A DNA stretch of 64,000 bases. Origin: Rhodococcus sp. G-MC3 (lineage in GTDB: Bacteria; Actinomycetota; Actinomycetes; Mycobacteriales; Mycobacteriaceae). The position numbers were made by a program, and so were the translations under genes. The notes below the pieces were generated by a model. The model made no database searches and had not been told where the DNA came from. It saw only the letters and a list, made by a program, of their open reading frames with translations. The DNA is taken from positions 248,001 through 312,000 of the forward strand of contig NZ_JASISW010000002.1 of the NCBI RefSeq assembly GCF_030063335.1, given 5' to 3'. Positions 1 to 9,334 of this stretch are shown piece after piece. Each line of letters opens with the position of its first letter. Positions within the stretch are counted from its first letter, which is position 1.

Positions 1-804
1 GTCGGTGACCGTCAGATTGCCATAGGCAATCAGATATCGAGCGCAGGCGAACAGGCTCGCGATGATCAGCAGGATCACCAACCCGACGACGACGATCACC
101 ACGATGCCGAGATGCTCTGCCGAATCGATGCTGTTCGAGACGACGGACGAGTCTGCGAGTCTCTGGCCGAGCCCGTACTGGAACAGCACGCCGACCGCCG
201 CCGCGATGGTGACCACCCCGGTGAACGAAAAGGGTGCGTACCGAACCCACGAGGTGCGCCAGTGCGCGATCTCGGTTTCCGCGGGCGGCGGCGAACCTGG
301 GGCATCCACTGTCCTTGTCGCTCGCTGCAGCAACTCCTCGCGTAGCGCAGGTACGGCCCCGGCGTCGAGAGCGTTGAGTTCGAACTTCTCACCCTTACCC
401 GCCTGTTGCCCGGTTCCGATACGCAGGATCGACAATCCGAGAACCCGGTGCAGCACACCGGCTTCGATGTCGACGGACCGGATTCTGCTGCGCGGTACCG
501 ACAGCAGCTTCTTCTGAAACACCCCGGTTCGGAGTTGAACGTGGACGGGTCCAATGCGATAGCTCGTGGTGAACCAGCGCAGTATCGCGAACACCACCAC
601 GGCGGCGACGATGATCGAACCCCAGTAGTGGTTGCCACTTTGGCTGCCCAGGACGAACGACACCAGCAGCACCGGCAGCACCTTGACCGCCTCGTTCACC
701 GGGTGCACGAGCAGCATTCGTTTGTCCAGACGCAGCCAGGGCTGCTGTTCCTCGCTGGCCAGCAGCTCGGTATCCGAACTCGTGTCGCGCTGCTCGGGAC
801 TCAT
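1..804 (-). CDS. PH-domain (bPH2/YdbT-like) membrane protein, 3' end cut by window edge
   Basis: The gene starts at an ATG at 804 and runs off the left edge, so the C-terminus is missing. The protein begins MSPEQRDTSS. It has a pair of hydrophobic segments near residues 35-65, a bacterial PH-like stretch with the motif SVPRSRIRSVDIEAGVLHR, and a second hydrophobic pair before the cut. This is the layout of YdbT-type proteins, which carry repeated PH domains on membrane helices. Its ATG overlaps the stop of the upstream PH gene by 4 bp (ATGA), so the two form a translationally coupled pair, as ydbS/ydbT do in other bacteria. The molecular role is unknown. Confidence 0.75.
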   Translation of the reverse strand, partial: MSPEQRDTSSDTELLASEEQQPWLRLDKRMLLVHPVNEAVKVLPVLLVSFVLGSQSGNHYWGSIIVAAVVVFAILRWFTTSYRIGPVHVQLRTGVFQKKLLSVPRSRIRSVDIEAGVLHRVLGLSILRIGTGQQAGKGEKFELNALDAGAVPALREELLQRATRTVDAPGSPPPAETEIAHWRTSWVRYAPFSFTGVVTIAAAVGVLFQYGLGQRLADSSVVSNSIDSAEHLGIVVIVVVGLVILLIIASLFACARYLIAYGNLTVTD

Positions 805-1289
805 GTTGCGTCCCCGAGCGTTCGTCCGGCGATCTCGGTGAGCTGCGCGACAGTCTTGTCCGCGACGTCCTTGTCGAGCGCCGTGATCTTCACGGCGCCG
901 GCCGACGACGCCGTCGTGACGGTCACGGTGGAGAGCCCGAGCATCCGGTCGATCGGACCGCGCTCGGTATCGACCGTCTGGATCCGGGAAATCGGGGCGA
1001 TGCGCCGCTCCTGGTCGAACCAACCGGTCAAGGTGTAGACGGCAGTGTCGCTGATTTCCCAGCGGTGCACCCGATATCGCCACAGCGGAACCGCGACGAT
1101 GTGCACGGCTGCCAGCACGACCGAGACTACGAAAACCATGATGTGTGGCCAGCTCGTCCACGCTCCGGCGATGACGGCCCAGACTATCTGAGCGATGAAC
1201 GCCGGAATCCACATCAGACTCGCATTGATTGCCCACAGCTGCTGTGCTCGAGGACTCGGACGCCACGCTGGATCGGTCATCGTGATCAT
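801..1289 (-). CDS. PH-domain (YdbS-like) membrane protein
   Basis: A protein of about 160 aa with two adjacent hydrophobic helices (about residues 20-65) followed by a bacterial PH domain: VHRWEISDTAVYTLTGWF, then ISRIQTVDTERGPIDRMLGL. The RIQTVD and GPIDRMLGLS motifs are typical of bPH2. The start is either the first codon or the internal ATG at 1280 (MTDPAW). It is the first gene of a two-gene operon with the longer PH protein and is divergent from fbiC, with 116 bp between them. YdbS/YdbT pairs have been linked to envelope stress or antimicrobial resistance in Firmicutes; that link is inferred here. Confidence 0.78.
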   Translation of the reverse strand: MITMTDPAWRPSPRAQQLWAINASLMWIPAFIAQIVWAVIAGAWTSWPHIMVFVVSVVLAAVHIVAVPLWRYRVHRWEISDTAVYTLTGWFDQERRIAPISRIQTVDTERGPIDRMLGLSTVTVTTASSAGAVKITALDKDVADKTVAQLTEIAGRTLGDAT

Positions 1290-1405
1290 GGCTACAAACC
1301 TAACGGTGCCGTTCCTCCAGCTCTACCTCCCGCGTTGCGGCGGCTCAGCAGCGCCCGAACACCCTGCGGTGGCACGCGCACGCGTCGAAGGAGCATGATC
1401 GAGTA

Positions 1406-3976
1406 GTGACCATGCTGCCTGATCCCGCTGCAACTGCTCTCCCGCTCGAGAAAGTACCCGCCCCGTCCGCCATGCGCAGAGTTCTGCGACGTGCCCGTGA
1501 CGGTGTCAGTCTCAATGTCGACGAAGCGACCGTGCTGCTGCATGCGCGCGGCGACGACTTGGTGGATGTGATGGCGTCGGCGTCTCGGGTCCGTGATGCC
1601 GGTCTCGAATCGGCGGGGCGGCCGAAGACGGTCAGCTACTCGCGGAAGGTGTTCATTCCGATCACTCGTCTGTGCCGCGACAAGTGCCATTACTGCACGT
1701 TCGTCACGGTGCCGGGCAAACTCAAAGCCGAGGGTCATGGATTGTTCATGGACCCCGACGAGATCATCGAGGTCGCGCGCCGGGGTGCCGAACTCGGTTG
1801 CAAGGAAGCACTGTTCACTCTCGGTGACCGTCCCGAGGAGCGCTGGCCCGAGGCCAAGGAATGGCTCGACTCCCGCGGCTATGACTCGACGTTGGATTAC
1901 GTTCGGGCGATGTCGATCCGGGTGCTCGAAGAGACAGGTTTGCTGCCGCATCTCAACCCCGGAGTCATGTCCTGGCAGGAGCTTTCGAGGCTCAAGCCGG
2001 TTGCGCCGTCGATGGGCATGATGCTCGAGACCACGTCCCGTCGATTGTTCGAGGAGAAGGGCCAAGCGCATTACGGCAGCCCGGACAAGGACCCCGAAGT
2101 CCGTCTGCGGACGTTGACCGACGCCGGTCGACTCACAATCCCGTTCACCACCGGAATCCTCGTCGGGATCGGCGAGACCATTCGTGACCGCGCCGAGTCC
2201 ATCATGGCAATTCGTAAAGTACACAAGGCATTCGGGCACGTGCAGGAAATTATCGTGCAGAACTTCATCGCCAAGGACGACACCGCCATGCGGACGGCGC
2301 CCAACGCGGGCATGGAGGAATTTCTCGCGACCATCGCGGTGACACGTATTCTTGTCGGGCCTTCGATGCGTATCCAGGCTCCACCGAACCTGGTGGAGGC
2401 AAGCGAGACGGCAGCGCTGCTCGGCGCAGGCGTCGACGATTGGGGTGGTGTGTCGCCGCTGACACCCGACCACGTCAATCCCGAGCGTCCGTGGCCGAAC
2501 CTGGACACGCTGGCGGAACTGTCGCAGGCTGCCGGCTACACCCTCGTCGAGCGCACGGCGGCCCAGCCGCAGTACGTGCTCGCCGGCGCGCCGTGGATCG
2601 ACCCGCGGATCTCCGCGCACGTGCGCGCCCTCGCGGACCCGGACACCGGGATGGCCAGGGTAGAGGTCAAGCCGTCGGGCCTGCCGTGGCAGGAACCGGA
2701 CGAGGAGTGGGAGTCCTCGGGGCGTGTCGATCTGAACACCGAGATCGATACCGAGGGCCGCAACACCGAAACACGCAGCGATCTCGCGAACGCGTTCGGC
2801 GACTGGGACTCGATCCGTGAGCAGGTCCGCGATCTGGCCGGTCTCGAGCGCGTCGACCGGGATCTGGTAGCCGCTCTGAAGGCCGCGGAGAACGATCCGG
2901 CGGGGTGTTCCGACGAGCAGTATCTGGCCCTGGCGACCGCGGAGGGTGCAGGAATGGACGCCGTCGCCGCTCTGGCGGACGATCTGCGTAAGCAGGTCAA
3001 CGGCGACACCGTCACCTATGTGGTGAACCGGAACATCAACTTCACCAACATCTGCTACACCGGCTGCCGGTTCTGCGCGTTCGCCCAGCGCAAGGGCGAC
3101 GCCGACGCGTTCACGCTGTCCACGGCCGACGTAGCCGATCGTGCATGGGAAGCGCACGTCGCGGGTGCCTCCGAGGTGTGCATGCAGGGCGGAATCGACC
3201 CCGAACTGCCTGTCACGGGCTACGCGGATCTGGTCCGCGCGGTCAAGGCGCGGGTGCCGTCGATGCACGTGCACGCGTTCTCGCCGATGGAGATCGTCAA
3301 CGGTGCCTCACGCGGCGGGCAGTCGATCCGAGAATGGTTGACCGAGCTGCGTGCCGCGGGATTGGACACCATCCCCGGTACGGCAGCGGAAATTCTCGAT
3401 GACGAGGTCCGGTGGGTGCTGACGAAGGGGAAGTTGCCGGCGGCGGAGTGGATCGAAGTGGTCACCACCGCGCACGAAGTAGGCCTGCGCTCGAGCTCGA
3501 CGATGATGTATGGGCACGTCGACAATCCCTCGCACTGGGTCGGACACATGAATGTGCTCAAGGGTATTCAGGACAAGACGGGTGGGTTCACCGAGTTCGT
3601 GCCGTTGCCGTTCGTGCATCAGTCCTCACCGCTGTATCTGGCAGGGGCGTCGCGTCCGGGTCCGACGAACCGTGACAATCGTGCGGTGCACGCTCTGGCG
3701 CGCATCATGCTGCACGGGCGTATCGACAGCATTCAGACGTCGTGGGTGAAGTTGGGGATCACGGGTACACAGGTGATGCTCAATGGTGGTGCCAACGATC
3801 TGGGTGGCACGTTGATGGAGGAGACGATTTCGCGGATGGCAGGATCGGAGAACGGTTCCGAGAAGAGTGTGGCCGAGCTGCACGACATTGCGAACGGGAT
3901 AGGACGGCCTGCACGCGAACGCACCACGACCTACGGTTTCGTCGACGAGGTCCCAGCAACAGTGGGGCTCGTCTGA
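1406..3976 (+). CDS. fbiC: FbiC, bifunctional 7,8-didemethyl-8-hydroxy-5-deazariboflavin (FO) synthase
   Basis: This 856-aa protein fuses the two radical-SAM enzymes called CofG and CofH in archaea. Together they convert a riboflavin-pathway pyrimidine (5-amino-6-ribitylaminouracil) and tyrosine into FO, the chromophore of coenzyme F420. Two CxxxCxxC [4Fe-4S]/SAM sites are visible: C90, C94 and C97 (CRDKCHYC) in the N-terminal half, and C550, C554 and C557 (CYTGCRFC) in the C-terminal half. The length matches the actinobacterial fused form. GTG at 1406 is used, with ATG at 1412 as an alternative. The gene is the Rv1173 counterpart and implies an F420-dependent redox repertoire. Confidence 0.97.
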   Translation: MTMLPDPAATALPLEKVPAPSAMRRVLRRARDGVSLNVDEATVLLHARGDDLVDVMASASRVRDAGLESAGRPKTVSYSRKVFIPITRLCRDKCHYCTFVTVPGKLKAEGHGLFMDPDEIIEVARRGAELGCKEALFTLGDRPEERWPEAKEWLDSRGYDSTLDYVRAMSIRVLEETGLLPHLNPGVMSWQELSRLKPVAPSMGMMLETTSRRLFEEKGQAHYGSPDKDPEVRLRTLTDAGRLTIPFTTGILVGIGETIRDRAESIMAIRKVHKAFGHVQEIIVQNFIAKDDTAMRTAPNAGMEEFLATIAVTRILVGPSMRIQAPPNLVEASETAALLGAGVDDWGGVSPLTPDHVNPERPWPNLDTLAELSQAAGYTLVERTAAQPQYVLAGAPWIDPRISAHVRALADPDTGMARVEVKPSGLPWQEPDEEWESSGRVDLNTEIDTEGRNTETRSDLANAFGDWDSIREQVRDLAGLERVDRDLVAALKAAENDPAGCSDEQYLALATAEGAGMDAVAALADDLRKQVNGDTVTYVVNRNINFTNICYTGCRFCAFAQRKGDADAFTLSTADVADRAWEAHVAGASEVCMQGGIDPELPVTGYADLVRAVKARVPSMHVHAFSPMEIVNGASRGGQSIREWLTELRAAGLDTIPGTAAEILDDEVRWVLTKGKLPAAEWIEVVTTAHEVGLRSSSTMMYGHVDNPSHWVGHMNVLKGIQDKTGGFTEFVPLPFVHQSSPLYLAGASRPGPTNRDNRAVHALARIMLHGRIDSIQTSWVKLGITGTQVMLNGGANDLGGTLMEETISRMAGSENGSEKSVAELHDIANGIGRPARERTTTYGFVDEVPATVGLV

Positions 3977-3978
3977 GC

Positions 3979-4746
3979 ATGGAAGATCGTACTGTCGCGT
4001 CGGCGCTTGCCAAAGCCGTCGCCATCATCGACCCTGTCCTCGACGTACTTGCCAACCGGGATCCGGTCGGTCTGAAAGCTCGGACGTTCCGTAGGCCGAC
4101 CGAGGAAGACACGGTCCTGGACAAGGTCCTCGACTCGCTGGCCAAAGCGCTGAACGTCACCGATTTTCCCGGCACCGAGGCGTGGGAGAAGCTCGACGGC
4201 AACGCCCGGTCGGAGTGGTGGGTTGCCCGGATCGGTGCGTTGAATACGGTCGCGGTCGCATTTCCGGGCGTCTTCGGAGTGCTGGTCAATCGACTGCCAC
4301 TGCAAGACCTCCTGGGCTTTGCCAACCAGGCGATGGTTCTGGTGGCCGTAGCCCGCGAGAACGGCGTCACCGACAGGTCCGTGCACGTTCGGATGCTCGC
4401 ATCCGTGCTGTGCGAACGTGACATCGATCTCTCGGAATCGAAACCGAAATCGGAACCGACGACCGAGCGCCAGAGTGGTCCCTTCGCGCTGCTTCACGCG
4501 ATGTGGGACGTCGCAACGGTGCTTCGGGAGGTGTCGGGTGAGCTGGCGAAACGACCACGCAGCCGAGCGGTTTTCCGCGCGATCTCAGCGATCCCGCTGC
4601 TCGGAGCGGTGGCGAGCTACATCGGCGAACGTGGTGCGCTCTCACGAGCCGCGAAGGAGGGCCGCCGATGGGTCGAGGCCGACCAGAAAGCCATCCGCCC
4701 CGTACGCTCGGACGTGTCGGATTACCCGGCGACTCTGCGCAAGTGA
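3979..4746 (+). CDS. Conserved protein of unknown function downstream of fbiC
   Basis: A 255-aa protein that I do not recognise. It starts at ATG 3979, two bases after the fbiC stop, so it is probably co-transcribed with fbiC. It is mostly helical. The middle (about residues 85-125) is fairly hydrophobic, with FPGVFGVLVNRLPL and FANQAMVLVAVARE, and a second apolar patch reads AISAIPLLGAVASYIGERG near residue 210. There are a charged KPKSEPTTE linker and no obvious catalytic motif or signal peptide. The apolar stretches suggest a peripheral or amphipathic membrane association. A role related to F420 is only a guess from position. Confidence 0.6.
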   Translation: MEDRTVASALAKAVAIIDPVLDVLANRDPVGLKARTFRRPTEEDTVLDKVLDSLAKALNVTDFPGTEAWEKLDGNARSEWWVARIGALNTVAVAFPGVFGVLVNRLPLQDLLGFANQAMVLVAVARENGVTDRSVHVRMLASVLCERDIDLSESKPKSEPTTERQSGPFALLHAMWDVATVLREVSGELAKRPRSRAVFRAISAIPLLGAVASYIGERGALSRAAKEGRRWVEADQKAIRPVRSDVSDYPATLRK

Positions 4747-4863
4747 GGCCACCCTGCGCGGATTGTCGTAATACTTCGACGCGATACTAGGATTCTCTTC
4801 GGCGTTCGAGGCACGATCGACAGGGCCTCGATGTCGACTTTTCGAAAGGGAGGGAGAGCAGCA

Positions 4864-5187
4864 GTGACCTACTCGATTGCAGAACCGTGCGTGGATGTGC
4901 TGGACAAGGCATGCATCGAAGAATGCCCGGTGGACTGCATCTACGAGGGCAATCGAATGCTCTATATCCACCCCGACGAGTGCGTCGACTGCGGCGCCTG
5001 TGAGCCGGTCTGCCCCGTCGAGGCGATCTTCTACGAGGACGACGTTCCAGATCAGTGGAGCGGATACGTCAGCGCGAATGTCGATTTCTTCGACGACCTC
5101 GGTTCGCCCGGTGGTGCCGCAAAGCTCGGCAAGACCGACTACGACCCGCCGTTCATCAAAGCGCTGCCTCCCATGGCCGAGCACTGA
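4864..5187 (+). CDS. fdxA: 7Fe ferredoxin (FdxA/FdxC type)
   Basis: A 107-aa low-potential electron carrier with one [3Fe-4S] and one [4Fe-4S] cluster. Cysteines stand at 9, 17, 21 and 25 ([10 protein letters not shown]) and at 40, 43, 46 and 50 ([16 protein letters not shown]). It is acidic throughout, as usual for the family. Translation starts at GTG 4864 after a good purine-rich ribosome-binding site (GGGAGGGAG). It equals mycobacterial FdxC (Rv1177), and as in mycobacteria it sits directly before the dapC-type aminotransferase, with a 2-bp gap. Likely partners are cytochromes P450 or other oxidoreductases, which is an inference. Confidence 0.95.
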   Translation: MTYSIAEPCVDVLDKACIEECPVDCIYEGNRMLYIHPDECVDCGACEPVCPVEAIFYEDDVPDQWSGYVSANVDFFDDLGSPGGAAKLGKTDYDPPFIKALPPMAEH

Positions 5188-5189
5188 CC

Positions 5190-6296
5190 TTGGCTCGAAT
5201 CTCAGTTGCGTCCGGGCTCCCCGACTTCCCGTGGGACTCGCTCACCGCAGCCAAGGAAAAGGCCCAGTCTCATCCCGACGGGATCGTCAACCTGTCGGTC
5301 GGCACGCCCGTCGACCCGGTAGCGCAGCTCATTCGTGACGGTCTTGCCTCGGTTTCGGACGAACCGGGCTACCCGACCACCGTCGGTACTCGTGCGTTGA
5401 GAGAAGCAGCCGTTGCGGCTCTCGCACGTAGGTACTCGGTCACCGACATTTCCGTCGATGCTGTCCTTCCCGCCATCGGAACCAAAGAGATGATCGCGTG
5501 GCTTCCGAGCCTGCTGGGTCTGGGCAGCGACGATCTCGTCGTCATCCCCGAGCTCGCATACCCCACCTATGAGGTGGGCGCGCTGCTGGCAGGCGCCCGA
5601 GTCGTCCGCGCCGACGGACTCAACCGCCTCGGGCCCGAGAACGCATCGCTGGTGTTCGTCAACTCGCCGTCGAATCCGACGGGCAAGGTCCTGCCGATCG
5701 ATCACCTGCGCAAGGTGGTTGCGTGGGCTCGGGAACGCGGAGCCGTCGTGGTCTCCGACGAGTGCTACCTGGGGTTGACCTGGGAGGCAGAAGCAGTTTC
5801 GATTCTCGACCCGCGCGTGAGCGATGGCGATCACACGAATTTGCTTGCCGTGCATTCGCTTTCCAAGACTTCGAACCTCGCGAGCTACCGTGCGGGATTC
5901 GTCGCAGGCGATCCGATCCTGGTGAAGGATCTCCTCGAGGTGCGCAAGCATGCAGGCATGATTGTGCCGCTGCCGGTCCAGGCAGCGATGACCGTCGCGC
6001 TGACCGACGACGAACACGAAAAGTTGCAGCGTGAGCGCTATCGCGCACGGCGCACCGAGTTGAAGGCTGCCGTCGAAAAAGCAGGCTTCACCGTCGATCA
6101 TTCCGAAGCAGGCCTATACCTGTGGGCAACTCGCGGGCAGCCGTGCCGCGACACCGTGGACTGGCTGGCCGAGCTGGGCATCCTCACTGCGCCCGGGGAG
6201 TTCTACGGTCCTTCGGGTTCTCAGCACGTGCGTATCGCGCTCACCGCTACCGACGAGCGGATCCACGCTGCGGCGGAGCGTCTCACAGCGTCGTAG
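5190..6296 (+). CDS. dapC: Succinyldiaminopimelate transaminase DapC
   Basis: A 368-aa fold-type I PLP aminotransferase that converts N-succinyl-2-amino-6-ketopimelate to N-succinyl-LL-diaminopimelate in lysine and peptidoglycan synthesis. Visible features are LSVGTPVDP near residue 35, the NSPSNPTGKVLP loop near 158-170, the SDECY motif near 189, and the PLP lysine K226 in SLSKTSN. Translation probably starts at TTG 5190 (LARISVASGLPDFPWD), two bases after the ferredoxin stop. This matches the N-terminus typical of the family better than longer in-frame extensions. dapD and dapE lie about 10 kb downstream, so the succinylase branch is partly clustered. Confidence 0.93.
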   Translation: MARISVASGLPDFPWDSLTAAKEKAQSHPDGIVNLSVGTPVDPVAQLIRDGLASVSDEPGYPTTVGTRALREAAVAALARRYSVTDISVDAVLPAIGTKEMIAWLPSLLGLGSDDLVVIPELAYPTYEVGALLAGARVVRADGLNRLGPENASLVFVNSPSNPTGKVLPIDHLRKVVAWARERGAVVVSDECYLGLTWEAEAVSILDPRVSDGDHTNLLAVHSLSKTSNLASYRAGFVAGDPILVKDLLEVRKHAGMIVPLPVQAAMTVALTDDEHEKLQRERYRARRTELKAAVEKAGFTVDHSEAGLYLWATRGQPCRDTVDWLAELGILTAPGEFYGPSGSQHVRIALTATDERIHAAAERLTAS

Positions 6297-6364
6297 ACCG
6301 GCTTTGAAGCTCGCTTGGTCGATTCCCTTTGCGCAAATCCTGGCCATAGTGTTCTCATACACCC

Positions 6365-6985
6365 ATGACCCTGCCCCTGCTGCTCAGCTTCGCCGGTGTG
6401 TGCTTCCTGCTGGCGATCCTGCCGGGACCAGATTCCTTCCTTGTGTTGCGCTACAGCATCGGCGGGCTCAAGCCGGGTATTGCTGCCGCGATGGGCGTCG
6501 CGATCGGCGGGTTGTTCTGGGCGGTTCTGGTTGCCGTCGGGCTGGCCGCACTCGTCGAGCAGTCGGCGACGGCCTACCGCATCATCAAGATCCTGGGTGG
6601 CCTTTACCTGCTCTACCTCGGTGTTCGGGCGTTCATGGCACGGCGCAAGAACAAGATCGAGGGCGAGCCGATGAAGCCGGTTGCCGCGTCGGCGTTGTCC
6701 GCGTTCGGCGCGGGAATACTCTCGTGCGCCCTCAATCCCAAGGTGGGCTTGTTCTACCTCGCGGTGGTGCCTCAGTTCTTGACCGTCGTCACGTTCGCCG
6801 GAGCGATGACGCTCGGCATGGTGGAAGTGTGTGTGGCAGCGATCGTCATGGGATTGTTCTCGGTCGCGGCATCGAAAGCCGTCGACATGCTGCGGCGGCC
6901 GAAGGTGACCGATTGGCTCGACCGCATCAGTGCCGGAATCCTTGCTGCACTCGGAATCGGGACGGTTGCGTCGTCCATCCAGTAG
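6365..6985 (+). CDS. LysE/RhtB family amino-acid exporter
   Basis: A 206-aa inner-membrane protein with about six hydrophobic segments. It carries the N-terminal LysE/RhtB signature LPGPDSFLVLRYSIGG, followed by GIAAAMGVAIGG. The family exports amino acids such as lysine, threonine, homoserine lactone or leucine by proton antiport; the substrate cannot be read from sequence. It lies between dapC and a SulP transporter and is not found here in M. tuberculosis as I recall, so it is part of a small accessory transport block. A strong hairpin follows 8 bases after its stop. Confidence 0.88.
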   Translation: MTLPLLLSFAGVCFLLAILPGPDSFLVLRYSIGGLKPGIAAAMGVAIGGLFWAVLVAVGLAALVEQSATAYRIIKILGGLYLLYLGVRAFMARRKNKIEGEPMKPVAASALSAFGAGILSCALNPKVGLFYLAVVPQFLTVVTFAGAMTLGMVEVCVAAIVMGLFSVAASKAVDMLRRPKVTDWLDRISAGILAALGIGTVASSIQ

Positions 6986-6993
6986 CGATCGAC

Positions 6994-7027
6994 CGCAACC
7001 CTACCCTCACGTCAGGGTAGGGTTGCG
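6994..7027. terminator. 14-bp perfect inverted repeat (hairpin) between lysE-like and sulP-like genes
   Basis: The arms at 6994-7007 and 7014-7027 are perfect reverse complements (core GCAACCCTACCCT) around a 6-nt loop. There is no T-run, so it could be a factor-assisted terminator for the LysE gene. The 3' arm holds the only G-rich Shine-Dalgarno-like sequence (AGGGTAGGG), ending 9-10 nt before the GTG at 7032. The hairpin would therefore also hide the ribosome-binding site of the next gene. Confidence 0.6.
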
Positions 7028-7031
7028 CAAC

Positions 7032-8522
7032 GTGTCCAACGACTTTCCGGCCGCTCTGAATGTTCTGACGGCGCTGCGTTCCCCGAAGCTTCTCGCGACC
7101 GAGATTCTCGCCGGCCTCGTCGTCGCACTTGCGCTGATTCCCGAGGCGATCTCGTTCTCGATCATCGCTGGCGTCGACCCCAGTGTCGGCCTGTTCTCGG
7201 CGTTCACCATGGCCGTCACCATCGCCATCGTGGGCGGACGCACGGCCATGATCTCGGCGGCAACTGGATCGGTTGCCCTCGTCATCGCTCCGATCGTCCC
7301 CCAGTACGGGCTCGACTACCTCGTCGTGACGGTCCTGCTCGGAGGACTGATCCAGATCGCGCTGACGGCCTTGGGCGCGGTCAAGCTGATGCGCTTCATT
7401 CCGCGCAGCGTCATGGTGGGCTTCGTCAACGCGCTCGCGATTCTGATCTTCATCGCGCAGATCCGGTACTTCATCGGTGTGTCGTGGCTCGTCTTCCCGA
7501 TTGCCGGGGTCGCGATCATGGTGATGATCGTGCTTCCCAAACTGACCGCCGCCGTTCCCGCTCCACTCGTTGCCGTCGCCGCGTTGACACTGGTGACCAT
7601 CGTGTTCGGACTGCCAGTTCCCAATGTCGGTGACGAGGGCGCACTTCCGACGTCGTTGCCTTCGCTGTTCACCCCCGATATTCCGTGGAACCTCGACACT
7701 CTGGAGATCATCGCGCCGTTCGCTTTCGCGATGGCACTCGTCGGGCTGCTCGAATCTCTGCTGACCGCAAAACTTGTCGACGATGTGACCGATACGCCGT
7801 CGAACAAGACCCGAGAGGGGGCGGGCCTCGGTATCGCGAACATCGTCACCGGCGCGTTCGGCGGAATGGGCGGCTGTGCGCTGATCGGTCAGACGATGAT
7901 CAATGTCAAGATATCCGGTGCCAGGACTCGTATCTCGACCTTTTTGTCGGGAGTCTTCCTGCTCGTGCTCGTCGTGGTGTTCGGCGATGTCGTCGCCCAG
8001 ATCCCGATGGCGGTACTCGGCGCCGTCATGATCATGGTGTGTCTTGCCACATTCGACTGGCACTCGATCAAACCGAAGACGTTGCGGCGCATGCCGTTCA
8101 GTGAAACAGCAGTCATGGTGGCGACAGTGGCGGTGACCGTCGCGACGGACAATCTGGCGTACGGTGTCATCGCAGGAGTCGTCATCGCGATGATCCTGTT
8201 CGCACGCCGCGTCGCGCATGTCACCGAAGTAGTCGAGATCGCCCATCCGGACGAGAACACCCGCGTCTACGGGGTTCGCGGCGAATTGTTCTTCGCCTCC
8301 AGCAACGACCTGATCCACCAATTCGACTATGTGAGTGCCCCAGCCAACGTGGTCCTCGACCTGTCGCAGGCGCACGTCTGGGACGCGTCGACCGTCGCTA
8401 CCCTCGATGCCGTGACGACCAAGTACGCCAAGTACGGCACCGAGGTCTCCATCGTGGGACTAGGCGGACCGAGCAAGGAACGCCACGAGCGTTTGACGGG
8501 CCAGTTCGGCGAAGAGAGCTGA
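7032..8522 (+). CDS. SulP family anion transporter with C-terminal STAS domain
   Basis: A 496-aa multi-pass membrane protein of the SLC26/SulP family (sulfate, bicarbonate or dicarboxylate uptake). About ten hydrophobic segments run from residue 22 to about 400, beginning with LVVALALIPEAISFSIIAGV, the characteristic first helices. A STAS-like domain follows from about residue 415 (GVRGELFFASSNDLIHQF, then VVLDLSQAHVWDAS), lacking extra extensions. GTG 7032 is used, just behind a strong hairpin. The stop is 4 bp before a MerR-type regulator, so the two are likely co-transcribed. The substrate is unknown. Confidence 0.9.
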   Translation: MSNDFPAALNVLTALRSPKLLATEILAGLVVALALIPEAISFSIIAGVDPSVGLFSAFTMAVTIAIVGGRTAMISAATGSVALVIAPIVPQYGLDYLVVTVLLGGLIQIALTALGAVKLMRFIPRSVMVGFVNALAILIFIAQIRYFIGVSWLVFPIAGVAIMVMIVLPKLTAAVPAPLVAVAALTLVTIVFGLPVPNVGDEGALPTSLPSLFTPDIPWNLDTLEIIAPFAFAMALVGLLESLLTAKLVDDVTDTPSNKTREGAGLGIANIVTGAFGGMGGCALIGQTMINVKISGARTRISTFLSGVFLLVLVVVFGDVVAQIPMAVLGAVMIMVCLATFDWHSIKPKTLRRMPFSETAVMVATVAVTVATDNLAYGVIAGVVIAMILFARRVAHVTEVVEIAHPDENTRVYGVRGELFFASSNDLIHQFDYVSAPANVVLDLSQAHVWDASTVATLDAVTTKYAKYGTEVSIVGLGGPSKERHERLTGQFGEES

Positions 8523-8526
8523 AGAC

Positions 8527-8892
8527 GTGGCCAATCACATGCAGATCGGTGAAGTGGCCGAGCGCACCGGACTGTCGATTCGCACGCTCCGGCACTATGA
8601 CGAGGTTTCTCTCGTGCCGCCGTCGGAGCGCAGTGCAGGCGGGTACAGGTTGTACACCGAGGTCGACATCGCCCGGCTCATGGTCATTCGCCGGATGAAG
8701 CCGCTCGAATTCACTCTCGACGAGATGAAACGGTTGCTCGATTCACTCGACATCATCGAGGCCGGGGGAGAGGGGATCGCCGCTGCCGCCGGATTCGTCG
8801 AGCAGTGTCATGCCAAAGCGCTGGCCGCCTGCGAGAACCTGCGCACAAAGCTGTCGTACGCGGAGGAGCTGACCGAGTTGCTCAGGCGCTGA
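8527..8892 (+). CDS. MerR family transcriptional regulator
   Basis: A 121-aa regulator starting at GTG 8527. The N-terminal winged helix is clear: MQIGEVAERTGLSIRTLRHY, then GYRLYTEVDIARLMVIRRMK. A dimerisation helix follows from about residue 75. The C-terminal effector part is short and carries no metal-binding cysteine cluster (one Cys in EQCHAKALAAC and one nearby), so a SoxR-type Fe-S centre is unlikely. MerR proteins typically act on promoters with a long spacer. The closest candidate targets are the SulP/LysE genes immediately upstream, which is inference from position. Confidence 0.88.
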   Translation: MANHMQIGEVAERTGLSIRTLRHYDEVSLVPPSERSAGGYRLYTEVDIARLMVIRRMKPLEFTLDEMKRLLDSLDIIEAGGEGIAAAAGFVEQCHAKALAACENLRTKLSYAEELTELLRR

Positions 8893-8911
8893 ACCGTCAC
8901 GTGGGGCGGAG

Positions 8912-9334
8912 TCAGCCGATGTCCCAGCCTCCTCGCCTGATCCTCAGAATGTAGACCAGTTCGCTGCTACCGAAGGCCTCGACAGTGGTGAATCGTTTCG
9001 GTTCGGCGTTCGAGCTCGGATTCACTGCGTGGCCTTCTTCGTAGATCTGCGTCGCACGGAGGTCGGCCAGCTCGACGCGCGTCCAGAAGTCGTCCGATTG
9101 CACCGAGTACACCAAACGGGGCGCGCCGTCGGTCACATGCTCGACGTCGTCGTCGTTCTCCAGATCGTCATCCAGTTCTTCCTCGGTGTCGGCGTCCTGC
9201 TCGGCGTCGGTGCCGATCAGATAGACCCCTGGTTGCAGGTCGCCGGCGGGGACCGTCATGTATTCGGCGTAATCGCCGGTGTCGATTCCATCCGCATCCA
9301 TGTATGTACGGTAACCATGTGCTGCTTCGTTCAT
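8912..9334 (-). CDS. Acidic protein of unknown function
   Basis: About 140 aa, not recognised. It has a very acidic central stretch (DTEEELDDDLENDDDVEHV, about residues 50-70) flanked by a conserved-looking N-terminal segment (MTVPAGDLQPGVYLIGTD) and a C-terminal segment (GSSELVYILRIRRGGWDIG). No signal peptide or membrane helix is seen. The start is uncertain: ATG 9334 is given, but ATG 9301 would avoid overlap with the divergent fadD36 start and gives a plausible protein of about 130 aa. A small soluble protein regulated opposite to fadD36 is the simplest reading. Confidence 0.55.
   Translation of the reverse strand: MNEAAHGYRTYMDADGIDTGDYAEYMTVPAGDLQPGVYLIGTDAEQDADTEEELDDDLENDDDVEHVTDGAPRLVYSVQSDDFWTRVELADLRATQIYEEGHAVNPSSNAEPKRFTTVEAFGSSELVYILRIRRGGWDIG

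Noticed and set aside
1292..3274. A 660-codon open frame on the minus strand opposite fbiC
   Set aside because: It is a shadow of the high-GC fbiC codon pattern: the sequence is Arg/His/Asp-rich with no family features, and fbiC on the plus strand has full motif support.
4747..4863. A promoter for fdxA built from TTGTCG and GATACT
   Set aside because: The spacing is 14 bp, too short for a sigma-70 type promoter, and alternative pairs are weak.
8527..8892. Reading the MerR protein as a SoxR-type Fe-S or metal sensor
   Set aside because: Its two cysteines are not arranged as the CX2CXCX5C cluster or as a known metal-binding loop.
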